From: Sistotremastrum niveocremeum HHB9708
Lineage: Eukaryota; Basidiomycota; Agaricomycetes; Sistotremastrales; Sistotremastraceae
Length of the DNA: 25,042 bases
Assembly: GCA_001630475.1 (NCBI GenBank)
Contig: KV419489.1
Coordinates: forward strand, 1-25,042
Direction of reading: 5' to 3'
The notes beneath the pieces are model-generated. The model ran no database searches. It was given only the letters and a program-made list of their open reading frames with translations, and was not told the origin of the DNA. The position numbers and the translations under genes are program-made. This document shows positions 1 through 9,785 of this stretch, one piece after another (within the stretch, counting starts at the first letter, position 1; every line of letters starts with the position of its first letter).

Positions 1-2709
1 CTCCGCTGGTACACTCACCTCCGAAACCAATGCGAGGTTCTCCTGGAGGAACTCATTCACGACCCGTCTTTGCCGAATATTCTCTCACAAGAGAAGGGAC
101 AGCATGACAAGGTAAACCGCTGCAGCGTTCCTAAATTTGATATATATATATTCAAACACGTGTCAGTCCCCAGACTCCCAAACGCCAAGTCCGCCTTTGG
201 ACAGACCCAGCGAATATCTCAGACGACGATGCCCTATTTGCTTCGGCGCTGATGATTATTCCCACCTCAGCGAGCAGGATCTGTAAGTACGTACATGGGA
301 CTTCAACACACATCTCACATAGTTATAGACCGTGGTGGATTGTTGCCACCGATGCCTGCTTTACCCACTGTTCTTTGGGCAACTTCCCAGATCCGCCATT
401 GACACATGCCGACCCCGTCACCCTCGCAACCGAAGATCTACGAAAAGCCGAGGCTCATGTTAACGAGAAACGCCCACCGCCTCAGAAGCCACGCGCCAAG
501 GATCCAGATCACAGTGACGAAGACGAAGCCGACGAGGATGTCATCCCCGGCACCAACCTCCCCCGTTCCATAGCGCATGACTGTCGCAAGACATTCAAGG
601 CGGCAGATGAAAATCGAATTAAGGGTGTGGCCTCCAGCAATGGCGACACTGGCATCATGTCCCTCGTCTGTCGGCACGATCGCGTTCTGTTTCTCGCCAG
701 CATGAACACCCCAGGGGAGCGACAATTCTACCCGATAGCTCTCCTTATGAAATTCTTTGAACATATACCGCCAAAAGCGAAAGTCGGCGTTCTCTACAAC
801 GTTGGCTGCACTCTCCACAGTAGCATAGGGAAGTGGGACTTCATTCCTGAAATCGCTGAACGAATTATCTGGGCCATATCAATCTTTCACGCCTACGGGC
901 ATCACTGGGCCTGCCAATTGATTTATAATCCTCGAAAGCGTGACAAATTTGGGCTATCCAATGGAGAACAATGTGAACGGATATGGAGCTTGTTACAGCG
1001 ACTCATATCTCACGGGCAACTCTCTGGGGTGAGTTTTATCTATGACGTCGATAACAGGCGCTCATTCCGAATGCAGCCCTATCACCGCTTGTACACGATC
1101 AACAACCAAGTCATGCATATCGAAGACACATCGCTTCCCGGCCTAGGCGAATGGATTCGACGCGCCTATAAGACGGCTTATCGCAAGAAAAAAGTCGCCG
1201 AGAAGAAACTCCAATCTCTTCCTTATACTCGTCAAGACATTGAAGCTGCATGGCAGGAGCAAGTCGCTGCGCAAACTAAACCTCTCCCACGTACGTTGCT
1301 CCCCTCAGTGCAGTTTTCCAATTAACGTATCTTCTCATAGGGCAACACAAGACTGCAGGTCGAAAACATACCTTGGAGGCACTCGCAATCCACGGGGAAA
1401 TCCTGACTTACAAGGAACAGGTACGCGTGCTGAAGGCCATCAAGAAGCCGACCGAAAAGCAGAAAACGAAACTAGCCGAAGCCATATCTGGTCTGGCGGC
1501 TTCTAAGGTTCGCTTGACCAAGCATCTCAAGGCTATCGGTCTACCTGCAAACGCGAGGCTACATACCTTGGAAACCAAGTATGAGCGATACGTCACGCTT
1601 CGAGCTAACGCCATACAACATCTCCGTCGAATATATGAGCGCGTAGTCAGACGCCATTTTGAATGGGAACGAACGCATACGGGTACAAGAAATTCAGCCA
1701 ATGGTACGTCCGACACAGAAGCCCCTTATACCATCCTCAACCCTCTGTAGCGCGGCGTCTCACGGATAACGTCGTGGCTGCCATTACCCGGACAGACGGC
1801 TCTCTTGATAAGACAGTGACGAAGTTCAACAAGCTCGCAAAAGAAGTAAATGCCCTGATATCCAAGAAATCAGTACCTCCGAAAGCCTCCCGCATGAAAC
1901 TCATACCTACTAAGAAAACGTATGAAATCGACATAGACAACCACATATGGCAGGACTTAGCCATTGATCCAACCACAGACGAGGCTGCTCCTCGCTGGTT
2001 GACCAACAAATCTCTACGTAGCGCTATTATCAACCACTTGCAATCACAACGTTGCGATGAAGAGCTTGCACGCGTTGCCCACGAAGCGAATGCTTTACAA
2101 AGCTGGTTTACCCGCGAATGGGACCTTTTGATTGCGGCTCTTCGACGAAATAGTGGGCAGCTAACTGGTTTGCGCTTTGCATGTAACTAAACTCTTCTAC
2201 ACAGACGATGACAATGTGGCTCATGCTCTGGAAGGCGCAAAATTAAGATGATACGACTGTATATATTATGGGAGAAAGCTCTCAGAGGCGTTGCTACAGC
2301 CAAACCCTTCTCCGCCTGGGGACCGACGTATTCCGAAGTCTATCCTCAAAAGGAATATGACAGGCAGAGAAATGCCATGCGTGTACCTGCTTTTGACTCA
2401 AGTCGACGTAACGCCCAAGAAGAACCGAGCACCCAATACGACTCTGACGAAGAGGTTTTTGACCGACCTAACTCCAATCACTCAGCTCCATCGCCCTTCG
2501 GACCAGAACACGAAGACCCGAGAGAGGACGAGGCAGACGCAGAAGAAGAGGATGAGGATGAGGATGAGGATGAGGATGAAGAAGCGGCGGCATCAGGAGA
2601 AGCAGAAGCCGACTCAGCTGACGAACAGCGATTCGGATCTCCGCACGGGAGTCTGATCGATTCTGACGACTCTGCGGATGACCTAGAACTCTCGGATTCA
2701 GAGGACTGA
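1..2709 (+). pseudogene. KDZ-type (Kyakuja/Dileera/Zisupton) DDE transposase, 5'-truncated by window edge, decayed
   Basis: Cut-and-paste transposase with an RNase H-like core; it enters from the left edge. Reconstructed exons: <1-111, 167-282, 323-1028, 1077-1290, 1341-1703, 1751-2167, 2205-~2247, then ~2248-2709. Family signatures in order: a CPICFG Cys pair (exon 2), VATDACFTH with a probable first catalytic Asp (codon 351-353), a CRHD block, YNVGC, FHAYGHHWACQLIYNPRK, GLSNGEQCERIW, then a long Lys/Arg-rich helical C-terminal part with IWQDLAID and LQSWFTREWD. The 1029-1076 intron (48 nt) has no in-frame stop but must be removed to give the usual LSG-YHRLYTI junction. Damage: YDIGC, usual in the family, reads YNVGC (Asn codon 798-800), and a one-base frameshift at about 2246-2250 separates GAKLR from the WGPT tail. 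The tail ends in an acidic Asp/Glu/Ser stretch. Family identity is well supported by motifs; no search was run. Confidence 0.85.
2546..2580 (+). repeat. GATGAG microsatellite in the acidic tail of the KDZ gene
   Basis: Tandem GATGAG hexamers encode an Asp/Glu run near the C-terminus of the KDZ transposase. The antisense reading (Ser or His/Pro runs) is an artefact of the repeat. Confidence 0.8.
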
Positions 2710-3408
2710 CCGGAAACCCACTCCCATCGTGATTGCCCTTGAGGTGTGCACTTAGATATGAATACATTTACTGCGAACTTGAACACACTGTGCCCCTCGA
2801 CACTTCTCTCGAAGTACCCCACACCCCGGTCCCAATAGCATCTCCAGCAGAGGTGTAGACTTTCGGAACTCACTGCACCTGTCAGCCACGACCTCATATA
2901 TGAGATCGAGGCTGGGGGTTAGTAGGACGCGACTAATCCACAGGCTGTAAGGTATACATATGTGCCGATGATGCCAACAATGATACGATACGAATCTAAT
3001 GCTCGAGAGCGAAGCAATGCGAGGCCCCGAAAAGGGGAACAGATCTCTCATATCAGTATGTACGGTAGTACATTACCGGTTGAACATCGAACGCGTTAGA
3101 TGCTGATGCACCTCTCGCCTGCAGGGAGTCTTAGATTTCTTGCGCAGTTTGTATAGTATACATAGGATTTATGCTCTCTTAGTGAGCACTCGGGGCACAG
3201 CTTGACTGATAAATTGCTTGTCCTCCCCGACCTCAGCGAGACACCAGGGTACACAGTTCCCGCAATCAACGCGTAGCCTCGCCCACGCGCAGCCAGTACA
3301 CCTACAAGAGCTAACCTATCCAACCTGAACTCGCGGCTCTGGTTGAAACATCCCTTTTTGCTGGTTTCGGGTCGATCACACTAACCACAACAAGTTCTGA
3401 CACCCATC
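2710..3408. other. Gene-free spacer downstream of the KDZ gene
   Basis: I see no convincing exon, repeat array or RNA gene here. Short open frames on the minus strand lack recognisable motifs. The right end of the KDZ element may lie here, but its left end is outside the window, so no inverted repeat can be matched. Confidence 0.4.
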
Positions 3409-3703
3409 ATGGCCCTCCCCCGTTATCTTCCCATCCACATCCATATTGCGGCCCGCGAAGCCTTCAGGAGTATCATAGAGCTCCTGATCCTCAATCACCT
3501 GTTAGTCAGAGCTGTCTTTGGAAGAATTCGAGTCGTATGTTCTTCAGTCGATACTCCTGGGTAGCCCCAACTAACTCAATGTCCAGATTCTCTCCCAGCC
3601 CCCTTCTACACCCAAACTCCTTCCCGAGGATCGTTTTGACGATCATGATAACGATGGCGAGGACAGGAGCGATCTTCTGCAGGACTTTTCCTTGGATGGT
3701 TGA
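3409..3703 (+). CDS. Small two-exon gene with acidic second exon (paralogue copy R1)
   Basis: Unrecognised family. Exon 1 is 3409-3534 (42 codons, ATG in a good context, CCCATCATGG). The intron runs from GTATGT at 3535 past a CTAAC branch site to CAG at 3586 or 3598; the second acceptor matches the intron length of the other copies. Exon 2 encodes a Pro-rich start and an acidic stretch (DDHDNDGEDRSDLLQDFSLD) and stops at 3701-3703. Exon 1 ends LLILNHLLVRAVFGRIRV, closely matching the end of the equally long exon at 5815-5940 (LLVLNYLPWTAVFTRIRV). Downstream, a GGTGAG donor near 3745 suggests that the ancestral gene had a third exon, so the stop may itself be a lesion. It may be a decayed copy rather than a functional 76-80 aa protein. 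Confidence 0.45.
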
Positions 3704-3964
3704 GAGGTCCTCAACGTGGGCAGAATCACTAAACGATTTCATCGGTGAGTATACTATCATCGTTCATCCTCTTAGCACATAAGCGCTCTGGCTGACATAT
3801 GTTCAGACTATCTACCCATTGCATAGTACATCCTCCTCGGCGCTCACAATTGCGCGTGTCAGTCATGTCGTAGATTTTAGTTAGAGACATGTGCTTTGTT
3901 CACTAGCCCATCCCTCCACGCACCCCGAATAGCCAAGCGCACTCAGCCATTGTCTCATAACTCT

Positions 3965-4400
3965 GCCTACAATGCCGTCGTGGTTACATATGTCATCGCT
4001 CTGACTGCCTTCACTCCCATCACTCCTTCACAAGGGGTCTAGCTCCTCCCGATGCCAAACCACAACTCCAAGACGACGTCACCGGAGACGATCACGATGC
4101 GCACGAGGAAGGCATTAGGACGTGAAACTATCCTGGATGGATGCGCGGTACCAGCAGCACCAGCCCCGAAAGCGACACTGGCTATCAATGGAGCCAGGAA
4201 ATTTCAATCGTGTGTAGATCTCGCCAGATGGATGAGCCGTTCGAGGATAGGATGACAGTGACTGGAGCCGTGTATTGCCAACCGATGTCTCACAAATGAG
4301 TCGGTGAGTCTTCTAGCATCATATACCATTCTATGGCATCCATATTCTGACCTTGTTGCTTCCAGATTCCTCCCCGCTTACGTCACATCCCCTTCTTACC
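3965..4400 (+). pseudogene. Decayed paralogue copy R2 of the small acidic-exon gene
   Basis: The acidic exon begins after an AG at 4041-4042 with Pro-Pro (4045-4050) and runs into GDDHDAHEEG before a stop. A later donor-acceptor pair (CGGTGAG near 4303, TTCCAG near 4367) leads into an exon starting GATTCCTCCCCGCT (DSSPL), the same exon start seen in copies R3 and R4. Upstream, a VVVTY segment (about 3980-3995) resembles the segment upstream of copy R3. The frame is broken within the copy. Confidence 0.4.
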
Positions 4401-4456
4401 TCCATCCACGCTAGTATCTGACACTCCTATTCATCACCTGTATTGGGCAGCCCATA

Positions 4457-4744
4457 ATGCAAGATGAAGCTTGCTTCACTGTGCAGTCTCGAGGAACCCA
4501 GAATAGCGAGAATAGCAATACTTTGAAATTTCAGGGCTGCACACTTGAATCATCAGCACAAGAACATTTTGTATATGATAACAGCGAGAGATCGATTGCG
4601 ATGGCGTCACTCACTGAAGAGCTTTCTGCAAGCAACTTAACAGACGAGCGTCCGGTGAGGAGGTGCCGATGGAGGGCGCAATCGCGGCAACTAGTGCGCC
4701 GACGAAGGAGGCTGTCGAGAATCCTCAAGGCGGAAAGTTCATAA
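4457..4744 (+). CDS. Unassigned 95-codon open frame
   Basis: An ATG-to-stop frame with an Arg-rich C-terminus and no recognisable domain. It overlaps an equally long frame on the opposite strand (4531-4827), so coding potential is doubtful on either strand. It is listed only because nothing else explains the stretch. Confidence 0.12.
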   Translation: MQDEACFTVQSRGTQNSENSNTLKFQGCTLESSAQEHFVYDNSERSIAMASLTEELSASNLTDERPVRRCRWRAQSRQLVRRRRRLSRILKAESS

Positions 4745-4984
4745 CATATCGCTCTTGGGGCAGGCATTATGTCAGAAAATCGACGGTCTTTTGCCGCATC
4801 TAAGGCTCTTTGCCTATTCCGAGTCATGTCTCAAATTATCCTTATCTCCCAACCCCTCAGTTGCAGTGGACCGAAGGCCAAAACATCCGAAGGGAAATAC
4901 TCTAGCAGTTTAGTGCCCGCGATGCTCGCTAATTCATCCAGGTAGGCATCACTTTGACGGCTCACGGTAAGCGCCGAAAAACGA

Positions 4985-5335
4985 TTGCGTCTACCTTCCT
5001 TCGCAACGACCCGCTTCTCTCAAAAAGTCTCAGCTCTCAAATACATGTACTCTCATACCTATGATGTTGTCTACTACCGCTACTCCGCCTTGGGCTTTGC
5101 CCACGTCGTTTACGCCGAATACCGTGTCAAACAGGTCAGCATTCGCTCTGAGCCATACGATGTATGTCTTACTTATCGTCAATAGGATCAATCAGGTCCT
5201 ACTCTTGAGATCATTGAGTCCTTCTTCGAAATGACCGACACCCGCCGCAAGGAGCAGTTTGCCGAGAAGATCATGGTTTTAAAACAAAAGTACCCGGGAG
5301 AGATGGTCTTGGACTTGAGGCGGGTCGACCTTTAG
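4985..5335 (+). pseudogene. Two-exon gene fragment of unknown family
   Basis: Two adjacent frames join in phase 0 across a plausible 51-nt intron (5135-5185, GTCAGC to ATAG). The first exon carries an aromatic-rich segment (YMYSHTYDVVYYRYSALGFA) and ends YRVKQ. The second reads DQSGPTLEIIESFFEMTD, then charged helical residues, and stops at 5333-5335; a GTATGT donor follows that stop directly. The composition looks like genuine protein, unlike the surrounding frames. I do not recognise the family. It could be a 5' part of the same decayed gene whose later exons recur downstream. Confidence 0.35.
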
Positions 5336-5598
5336 GTATGTCACCGCTCTTTGCTTGAAAAGCTATGCTCATTCCAGTCTGTCACCCCAGCCATGATGCT
5401 ACAGAGAAATCGATACTGAACGATTAACGCATGAGCACGCGGTTTTCGAGTTCATCGCCTTGAGTACGGACAGGAGTATAGTCGAGGCTGGCGAAATAAC
5501 ATATTCGTTCTCATGTCTATCTCGACTTGTATAAGTTCACATTCCTTCACCCGAGGCTTCCCCAAAACAGACAAACGTCGTGACTATTTCGATGATGC

Positions 5599-6260
5599 AT
5601 GCCAATGCACGATCACGCTCAGACCGCCAACGAAGCGCCGACGGTTCATGTGGTTGTCACATACATGGCGGCTCCATCTCACTTCTATTTTGCTGTAACG
5701 ACCCCTCAGAAGATTAACGACGCGCAGACAATGGCCAAGGAGTGGGTTTGCAATGCTCTCCTCCTGATATCACCCAGACCCTGAAGATTCTCACATCCAG
5801 CAGAGGCGGTCACCATGACCAAGCACCCACTTTCGCCCATTCAGCTCCATCTATCCCCTGTTGCAGCTCTCACGAGGATCACAGACCTCCTTGTCCTGAA
5901 CTACCTGCCGTGGACCGCCGTTTTTACGAGGATTCGGGTGGTACGTGTCTCAGTCCACTTTAGAGACCTGGGGAGCTCACCGAACGCGCAGCTTCTTTCG
6001 TAGCCTCCTGCGACTTCCAAGAGCATGGGACACGTTCGACGAGACGACACGGAGAATGACCGAGACGAGGGGACGATTCAGTGCCCGAATTCGCGCTGGA
6101 TGGGCGAGGGGATGAAGATGAGGATGAGGACGGGATGGAGGATGGGATGGCTGATGGAAAGCATAGAAATGCATGGGTGAGGCTCTAACGACATACCTGA
6201 TTCTCTTTCATTCATCTTCCAACTCGTTCACTTCCAGATTCCTCGTCGCTCGCATCCTAT
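5599..6260 (+). pseudogene. Decayed paralogue copy R3 of the small acidic-exon gene
   Basis: The upstream segment (about 5640-5740) reads VHVVVTYMAAPSHFYFAV. It is followed by an exon 5815-5940 of exactly 42 codons beginning at an ATG (CACCATG) and ending LLVLNYLPWTAVFTRIRV at a GTACGT donor. The next exon starts Pro-Pro at 6004 after a 63-nt intron (copy R1 has 64, R4 has 62) and is acidic (DDTENDRDEG). It shifts frame within the GAGGGGACG stretch near 6070 into DDSVPEFALDG, which corresponds to DLLQDFSLDG in R1. A GGTGAG donor (6176) and CCAG acceptor (about 6238) lead to an exon beginning GATTCCTCGTCGCTC. The family is unknown. Confidence 0.45.
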
Positions 6261-6324
6261 CCCCTCGTAATTCCATCGCAGCCAGTGTTTCGCAATCGTC
6301 TTTGTTGCATCGATTCCTCTCGCC

Positions 6325-6720
6325 ATGACTTATTCACGAATGTCCTCCTTACATTCAGATCTTCCATCTCAATCAACGCCATACTGATACGGATCCGCCT
6401 CGTAAGTGCTTTATTTGGCTTGTGAGACTAACGACCTTACCGAACGAACGGGTGGTATCGCAGCCTCCCCCACCGCTCAGGATTGTTGCGCGGGACCAAC
6501 GCGAGGATATATATAATGAGGAGAACCACGGCCACGACGCTTAGATGGATTTATCGCTGGCTGGAGGTTGGAGAATACTAGGCCAAACAGCCGGATGGTC
6601 AGGTCATGCAGGTACACATCGGTGAGCTATATATGGTAATCTACGCCTTTAAATACATTGGTGTCCTAACAGCCCCGTGTCCGTCCAGATTCCTCGCCGC
6701 TCTCGCTTCGTATTGCCTCG
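6325..6720 (+). pseudogene. Decayed paralogue copy R4 of the small acidic-exon gene
   Basis: A shortened first exon (6325-6401) ends CGGATCCGCCTC at a GTAAGT donor. The 62-nt intron (6402-6463) contains a GACTAAC branch site and ends CGCAG. The next exon starts with four Pro codons, then an acidic stretch ending EENHGHDA and a stop. A downstream GGTGAG donor (about 6620) and CCAG acceptor (about 6689) precede GATTCCTCGCCGCTC, the shared third-exon start. The order of elements matches R1-R3. The first exon is 49 nt shorter than in R1 and R3, which breaks the frame. Confidence 0.4.
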
Positions 6721-7262
6721 CATTCCGCACCCACCAAAGGCGGCATTTCTTTTCGTCTCATTGATAGCGATCGCGATGTTCGTCATTCTTTTTCTGCTGT
6801 CGAATGTCTATTCGAAAGTCTGAGTTCTGAGTGTATCTGCGTGGCTGTAATAACATATAATGACTCAATATCCGCTCTCAAGTCTGAATTTTGGCCGGAA
6901 GAGCACGAAACTCACATTTTCAAGCCTTGGATAGTGAAGCAACCACCGATTTATTTGCTACAAGCATAAATTCCATTGTATTAGAGCCGTCCTCACAAGA
7001 CATATACACAGTATCTCGTATATCGAGTAGGATTTGAGGGAGATACGGCCCTCGCAAGTTAGAAAGGGTGATGTAATGGTACGGAACGAGCACTGAGAGA
7101 ACGTTGATGCAGTGTGATTTCCATGTCGTCGAGCAGATCAACATATAGCAATAAATTCAAGCTGTGACAAGCGGTCGAGATCTCGGCAACCGGTTGACAT
7201 CCGGAAAAGATGTAGTAGAAGAGAACTTGGTCTAACATAAGAGGCGAAGGTCCGACCTCGAG
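6721..7262. other. Stretch without recognisable genes
   Basis: AT-rich in places. I see no convincing exon structure, repeat or RNA gene. A 74-codon minus-strand frame (6920-7144) has no motif and is probably chance. Confidence 0.35.
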
Positions 7263-7366
7263 GCCTAGGACGTTCGTCGAAAGGTTTGATATATTATTGA
7301 GAAATTTGAGATGGACGACGCAATAACTACAGGCGAGGCTAAAGGACCCAGGACCCAGGACAAGCG

Positions 7367-7374
7367 ATCAAGTC
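7367..7374. repeat. Left target-site duplication of the MITE
   Basis: ATCAAGTC, immediately outside the left inverted repeat; identical copy at 7884-7891. Confidence 0.85.
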
Positions 7375-7883
7375 TAGGGTTCTGAGGTCCAGTCACGACT
7401 GGACTTTTGACCCCCGGAGGGTGCGACTGGCAACTGCCGGTCCGGTTGCCGTCCAAAATTTGGCGTGACTGGCAACTGCGACTGCGGTTGCGGTCCAGCG
7501 ACCGGTCACGGCTGCGACCAGTTGCGCAACCGGTCATGGCCACTTTTTCCAGTCACAACTGGTCTTTTATCAATATTTTAATCATTATTATATTATATAT
7601 ACTGTATATACACCTCATATGATGTGGTACATGCCTATAGAGACTAATATCTACTGTATATGTCACTCAAAACACCCATTTGAGACCCAAAATACCCCCT
7701 GGGTACCCTGGATGGGGACCCTTAAGGGTCCTCGGTTGCGACCACGGTCACGACCGGTCATGACTGCGGTTGCCGGTTGCCTGATTTTCCAAGAACTTAG
7801 GCAACTGGCAACTGCGGTCCGGTCACGGTCCGGTCACGACTGCCGGTTGCCACCGGTCACGGCAACTGGACCTTGGAACACTA
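7375..7883. mobile_element. hAT-like non-autonomous element (MITE), 509 bp
   Basis: The left end TAGGGTTCTGAGGTCCAGT (7375-7393) matches the inverted right end (7865-7883) at 16 of 19 positions. It is flanked by an identical 8-bp direct repeat, ATCAAGTC, at 7367-7374 and 7884-7891. An 8-bp target duplication and TAG-starting ends fit the hAT superfamily. The inside has two GC-rich blocks full of short subterminal motifs (CCGGTCACGAC, GGCAACTGC) around an AT-rich core (about 7560-7625). No transposase frame is present, so it would need a hAT transposase supplied elsewhere. It inserted into the GCCTAGGACAT repeat field. Confidence 0.88.
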
Positions 7884-7891
7884 ATCAAGTC
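7884..7891. repeat. Right target-site duplication of the MITE
   Basis: ATCAAGTC, immediately outside the right inverted repeat; identical copy at 7367-7374. Confidence 0.85.
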
Positions 7892-8518
7892 GGGCCGATT
7901 CGATAGGGTGTGAAGGACAAAAGATATATATTAGTGGATTGAAGTACGAGACATATGCATGGAAAAGCCTAGGACATACGTTCGCGGGACACCAAGGTGG
8001 AAGGCCCATGGGCCCAGGACATAAATGTTCCAAAGTGGTCAGAGATATGATAATACATTGAAACGCCATTCATGAACAGGCCTAGGACATGTATTTCGGA
8101 AGATTAGCCAAAGTGAACGGCCTAGGGCATGTTCGTTGGAAAGAAAATCAAATATATATTAATGCATTGGGGCCTCACATATGGGGACGCCTAGGACATA
8201 CATGTCACAAGAGAAGTTAAAGACAATGGACGTACAGAAGGGAGGGTGTTCCTAGGACAGGTTCAAGGAGCTGTTCGAGGCCATGCGCACGAGCGAAACC
8301 GACAAGAACGTCCTGGGAAGAGACCCCGTACACCCCTAATCTACCGAAGTCCTCAGGAGGCCCTAGGAACGCCCAAGGACCACCCATTACTTGCAACCAA
8401 AATTGCCCCCCAGGACGTGACTCCTTTACGGACCGTTTTGAAGCCAGGACACCGATACCTAACAGGCTCCAAATTTTATGTGCCCGTATTGTACGGTAAT
8501 AAAGATATGATATGCTTT

Positions 8519-9256
8519 GCAACCGTGGCAATACTCTGTGACGAAGACTGCACATATAGTTAGCTCAGTGCACCCACTACAAAACGCCAACGGACCTCAC
8601 TCTGTCTGCTATTGAGGGTAACCAGGAAACGCGCCGGCCATGAAGACCGTCACAGAAAATGGAAGTCCATCAAGTGCCCAAGGGTTGGAACGGGATAAGC
8701 TGCAACATGATCCATTTAAGCGATGTTGAAACAAGATCTTTGGAGTTTTAGAGATATGAAAGGAGAGCGAAACTTCAGAACGACACCCTCCGATACGACG
8801 TATACTAGTAGATAAAGATAGATGGAGGAAAGATGAGGGTCTATTTGGTCACCTCTGTCCTTTTATGCACCGGCGGTTCAACACGCGGGATCTGGGATCG
8901 GAGCGCTACTGAATTGAAGGCAGGAATCAGGACGTATTTTCAGAAAGTTCTTGGCATTAATGGGGATCGCGTACACTGGATTGGACCTCTACGGTGAAAG
9001 GAAGGACGCGGAAGCAAATCGAAGCCATGAGTGTACTAGACGCCCACGAAGCGCTCTCCGATTATGAGCCCAACAACTTCTGACTCTCGATCATAGCCTC
9101 AACGCGGAGCGTGCTCGATCGCCAAGGACATGAAGCCATTCCGATGAGAATGAGTGTGAGAAGCCATATCAAGGGGTTTGGAATGATCAGAGCCGGAGGA
9201 AGAAGATCGATCTTAATTCGTGCGATCCGAGCTCGATCGCTGGTCCTGATCGAACG
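8519..9256. repeat. Long direct repeat, copy 1
   Basis: Aligns by eye, with only small indels, to 21454-22199 in the same orientation. Shared blocks include GTGGCAATACTCTGT, TAGTTAGCTCAGT, AGATAAAGATAGATGGAGG, CACGAAGCGCTCTCCGAT and the end TGCGATCCGAGC...GATCGAACG. Read on the minus strand, it holds a promoter (TATA-like at 8859-8870) and a possible first exon starting ATGGATCATGTTGCAGC near 8721 that stays open for 18 codons. Copy 2 has a TAG in that frame. It is probably a duplicated gene 5' region rather than a classical transposon; no inverted ends were seen. Confidence 0.75.
8859..8870 (-). promoter_or_regulatory. TATA-like core promoter, minus strand (copy 1)
   Basis: GTGCATAAAAGG on the minus strand is followed about 20-60 bp downstream by a pyrimidine-rich tract (complement of 8810-8839) typical of fungal transcription starts. 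The arrangement is conserved in the second repeat copy at 21787-21798. Confidence 0.45.
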
Positions 9257-9785
9257 AAGGCTTCTCGAGTATCATCACATGTGAGAGGCAGAAGAAGATC
9301 ACTGCGTCGTGTGTAGAATCAGAGTCCGAGTTATCGATTACGGTCAGATCATCGCTTGAGGATGTGGGGGAATAATATAGATATTCTTGAAGACACAAAT
9401 AATTCGATGTTTGATGAGACGAGTGAGACTCGTTTTATGACTGTGCCGACGCATGAGAAGCTTGCACGGAGGACGTTCAAGTTGCCATTAGGTGTAGGAA
9501 GTCGCGTGATTTGTCCATAGAAACTTTCGATGAAAATCTGATGAAATGCATGTCAGCGGGGTGCGATGAGGAGATATACACGAACGACGCACCCGTTCAC
9601 ACCATTCACTGAACATCAGCTTTCTCTTCCCATCATCACACAGGCAGAGCCGTTGAACACACACTCTTAGGCCTGTGAAATTTACCAACACTTGTACTAC
9701 AGGATACGTCGCAAGCAGATGCTTGGAGCGATTGGACGAAGTCGCGTTGGTCGATCGATCAAGGAGTCGGGCGGACAGAGAGGAT
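9257..9785. other. No firm gene; possible minus-strand acidic tail
   Basis: A minus-strand frame (9398-9213) has an Asp/Ser-rich stretch (TSSSDDLTVIDNSDSDSTHD) ending in a stop inside the direct repeat. The corresponding place beside copy 2 (about 22250-22180) also has a minus-strand frame with a short acidic piece (FSRDDF). This hints that the repeat overlaps the 3' end of a duplicated gene. No domain is recognised. Confidence 0.25.

Larger units (their letters stand above)
7263..8260. repeat. Degenerate interspersed repeat field with core GCCTAGGACAT
   Basis: The core or a one-to-two-base variant recurs at 7263, 7967, 8012, 8080, 8120, 8189 and 8250. A second element, GATATATATTAGTGGATTG-like, recurs at about 7288, 7922, 8044 and 8150, giving a higher-order period of roughly 105-120 bp. 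Further loose CCCAGGAC or CCTAGGA variants continue to about 8460. The field is interrupted by the MITE at 7375-7883. No coding role is evident. Confidence 0.65.

Noticed and set aside
438-818. 126-codon minus-strand frame opposite the KDZ gene
   Set aside because: Lies entirely opposite the well-supported KDZ core exon and has no motif; antisense shadow.
1029-1057. 29-nt intron candidate in the KDZ gene
   Set aside because: Too short and shifts the frame; the 48-nt version ending at 1076 keeps the frame and restores the family-like junction.
2478-2897. 139-codon minus-strand frame with a long Ser run
   Set aside because: The run is the reverse reading of the GATGAG microsatellite in the KDZ acidic tail.
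8217-8563. Overlapping frames of 112 (-) and 105 (+) codons
   Set aside because: They sit in the repeat field and the edge of the direct repeat, overlap each other, and show no protein-like motifs.
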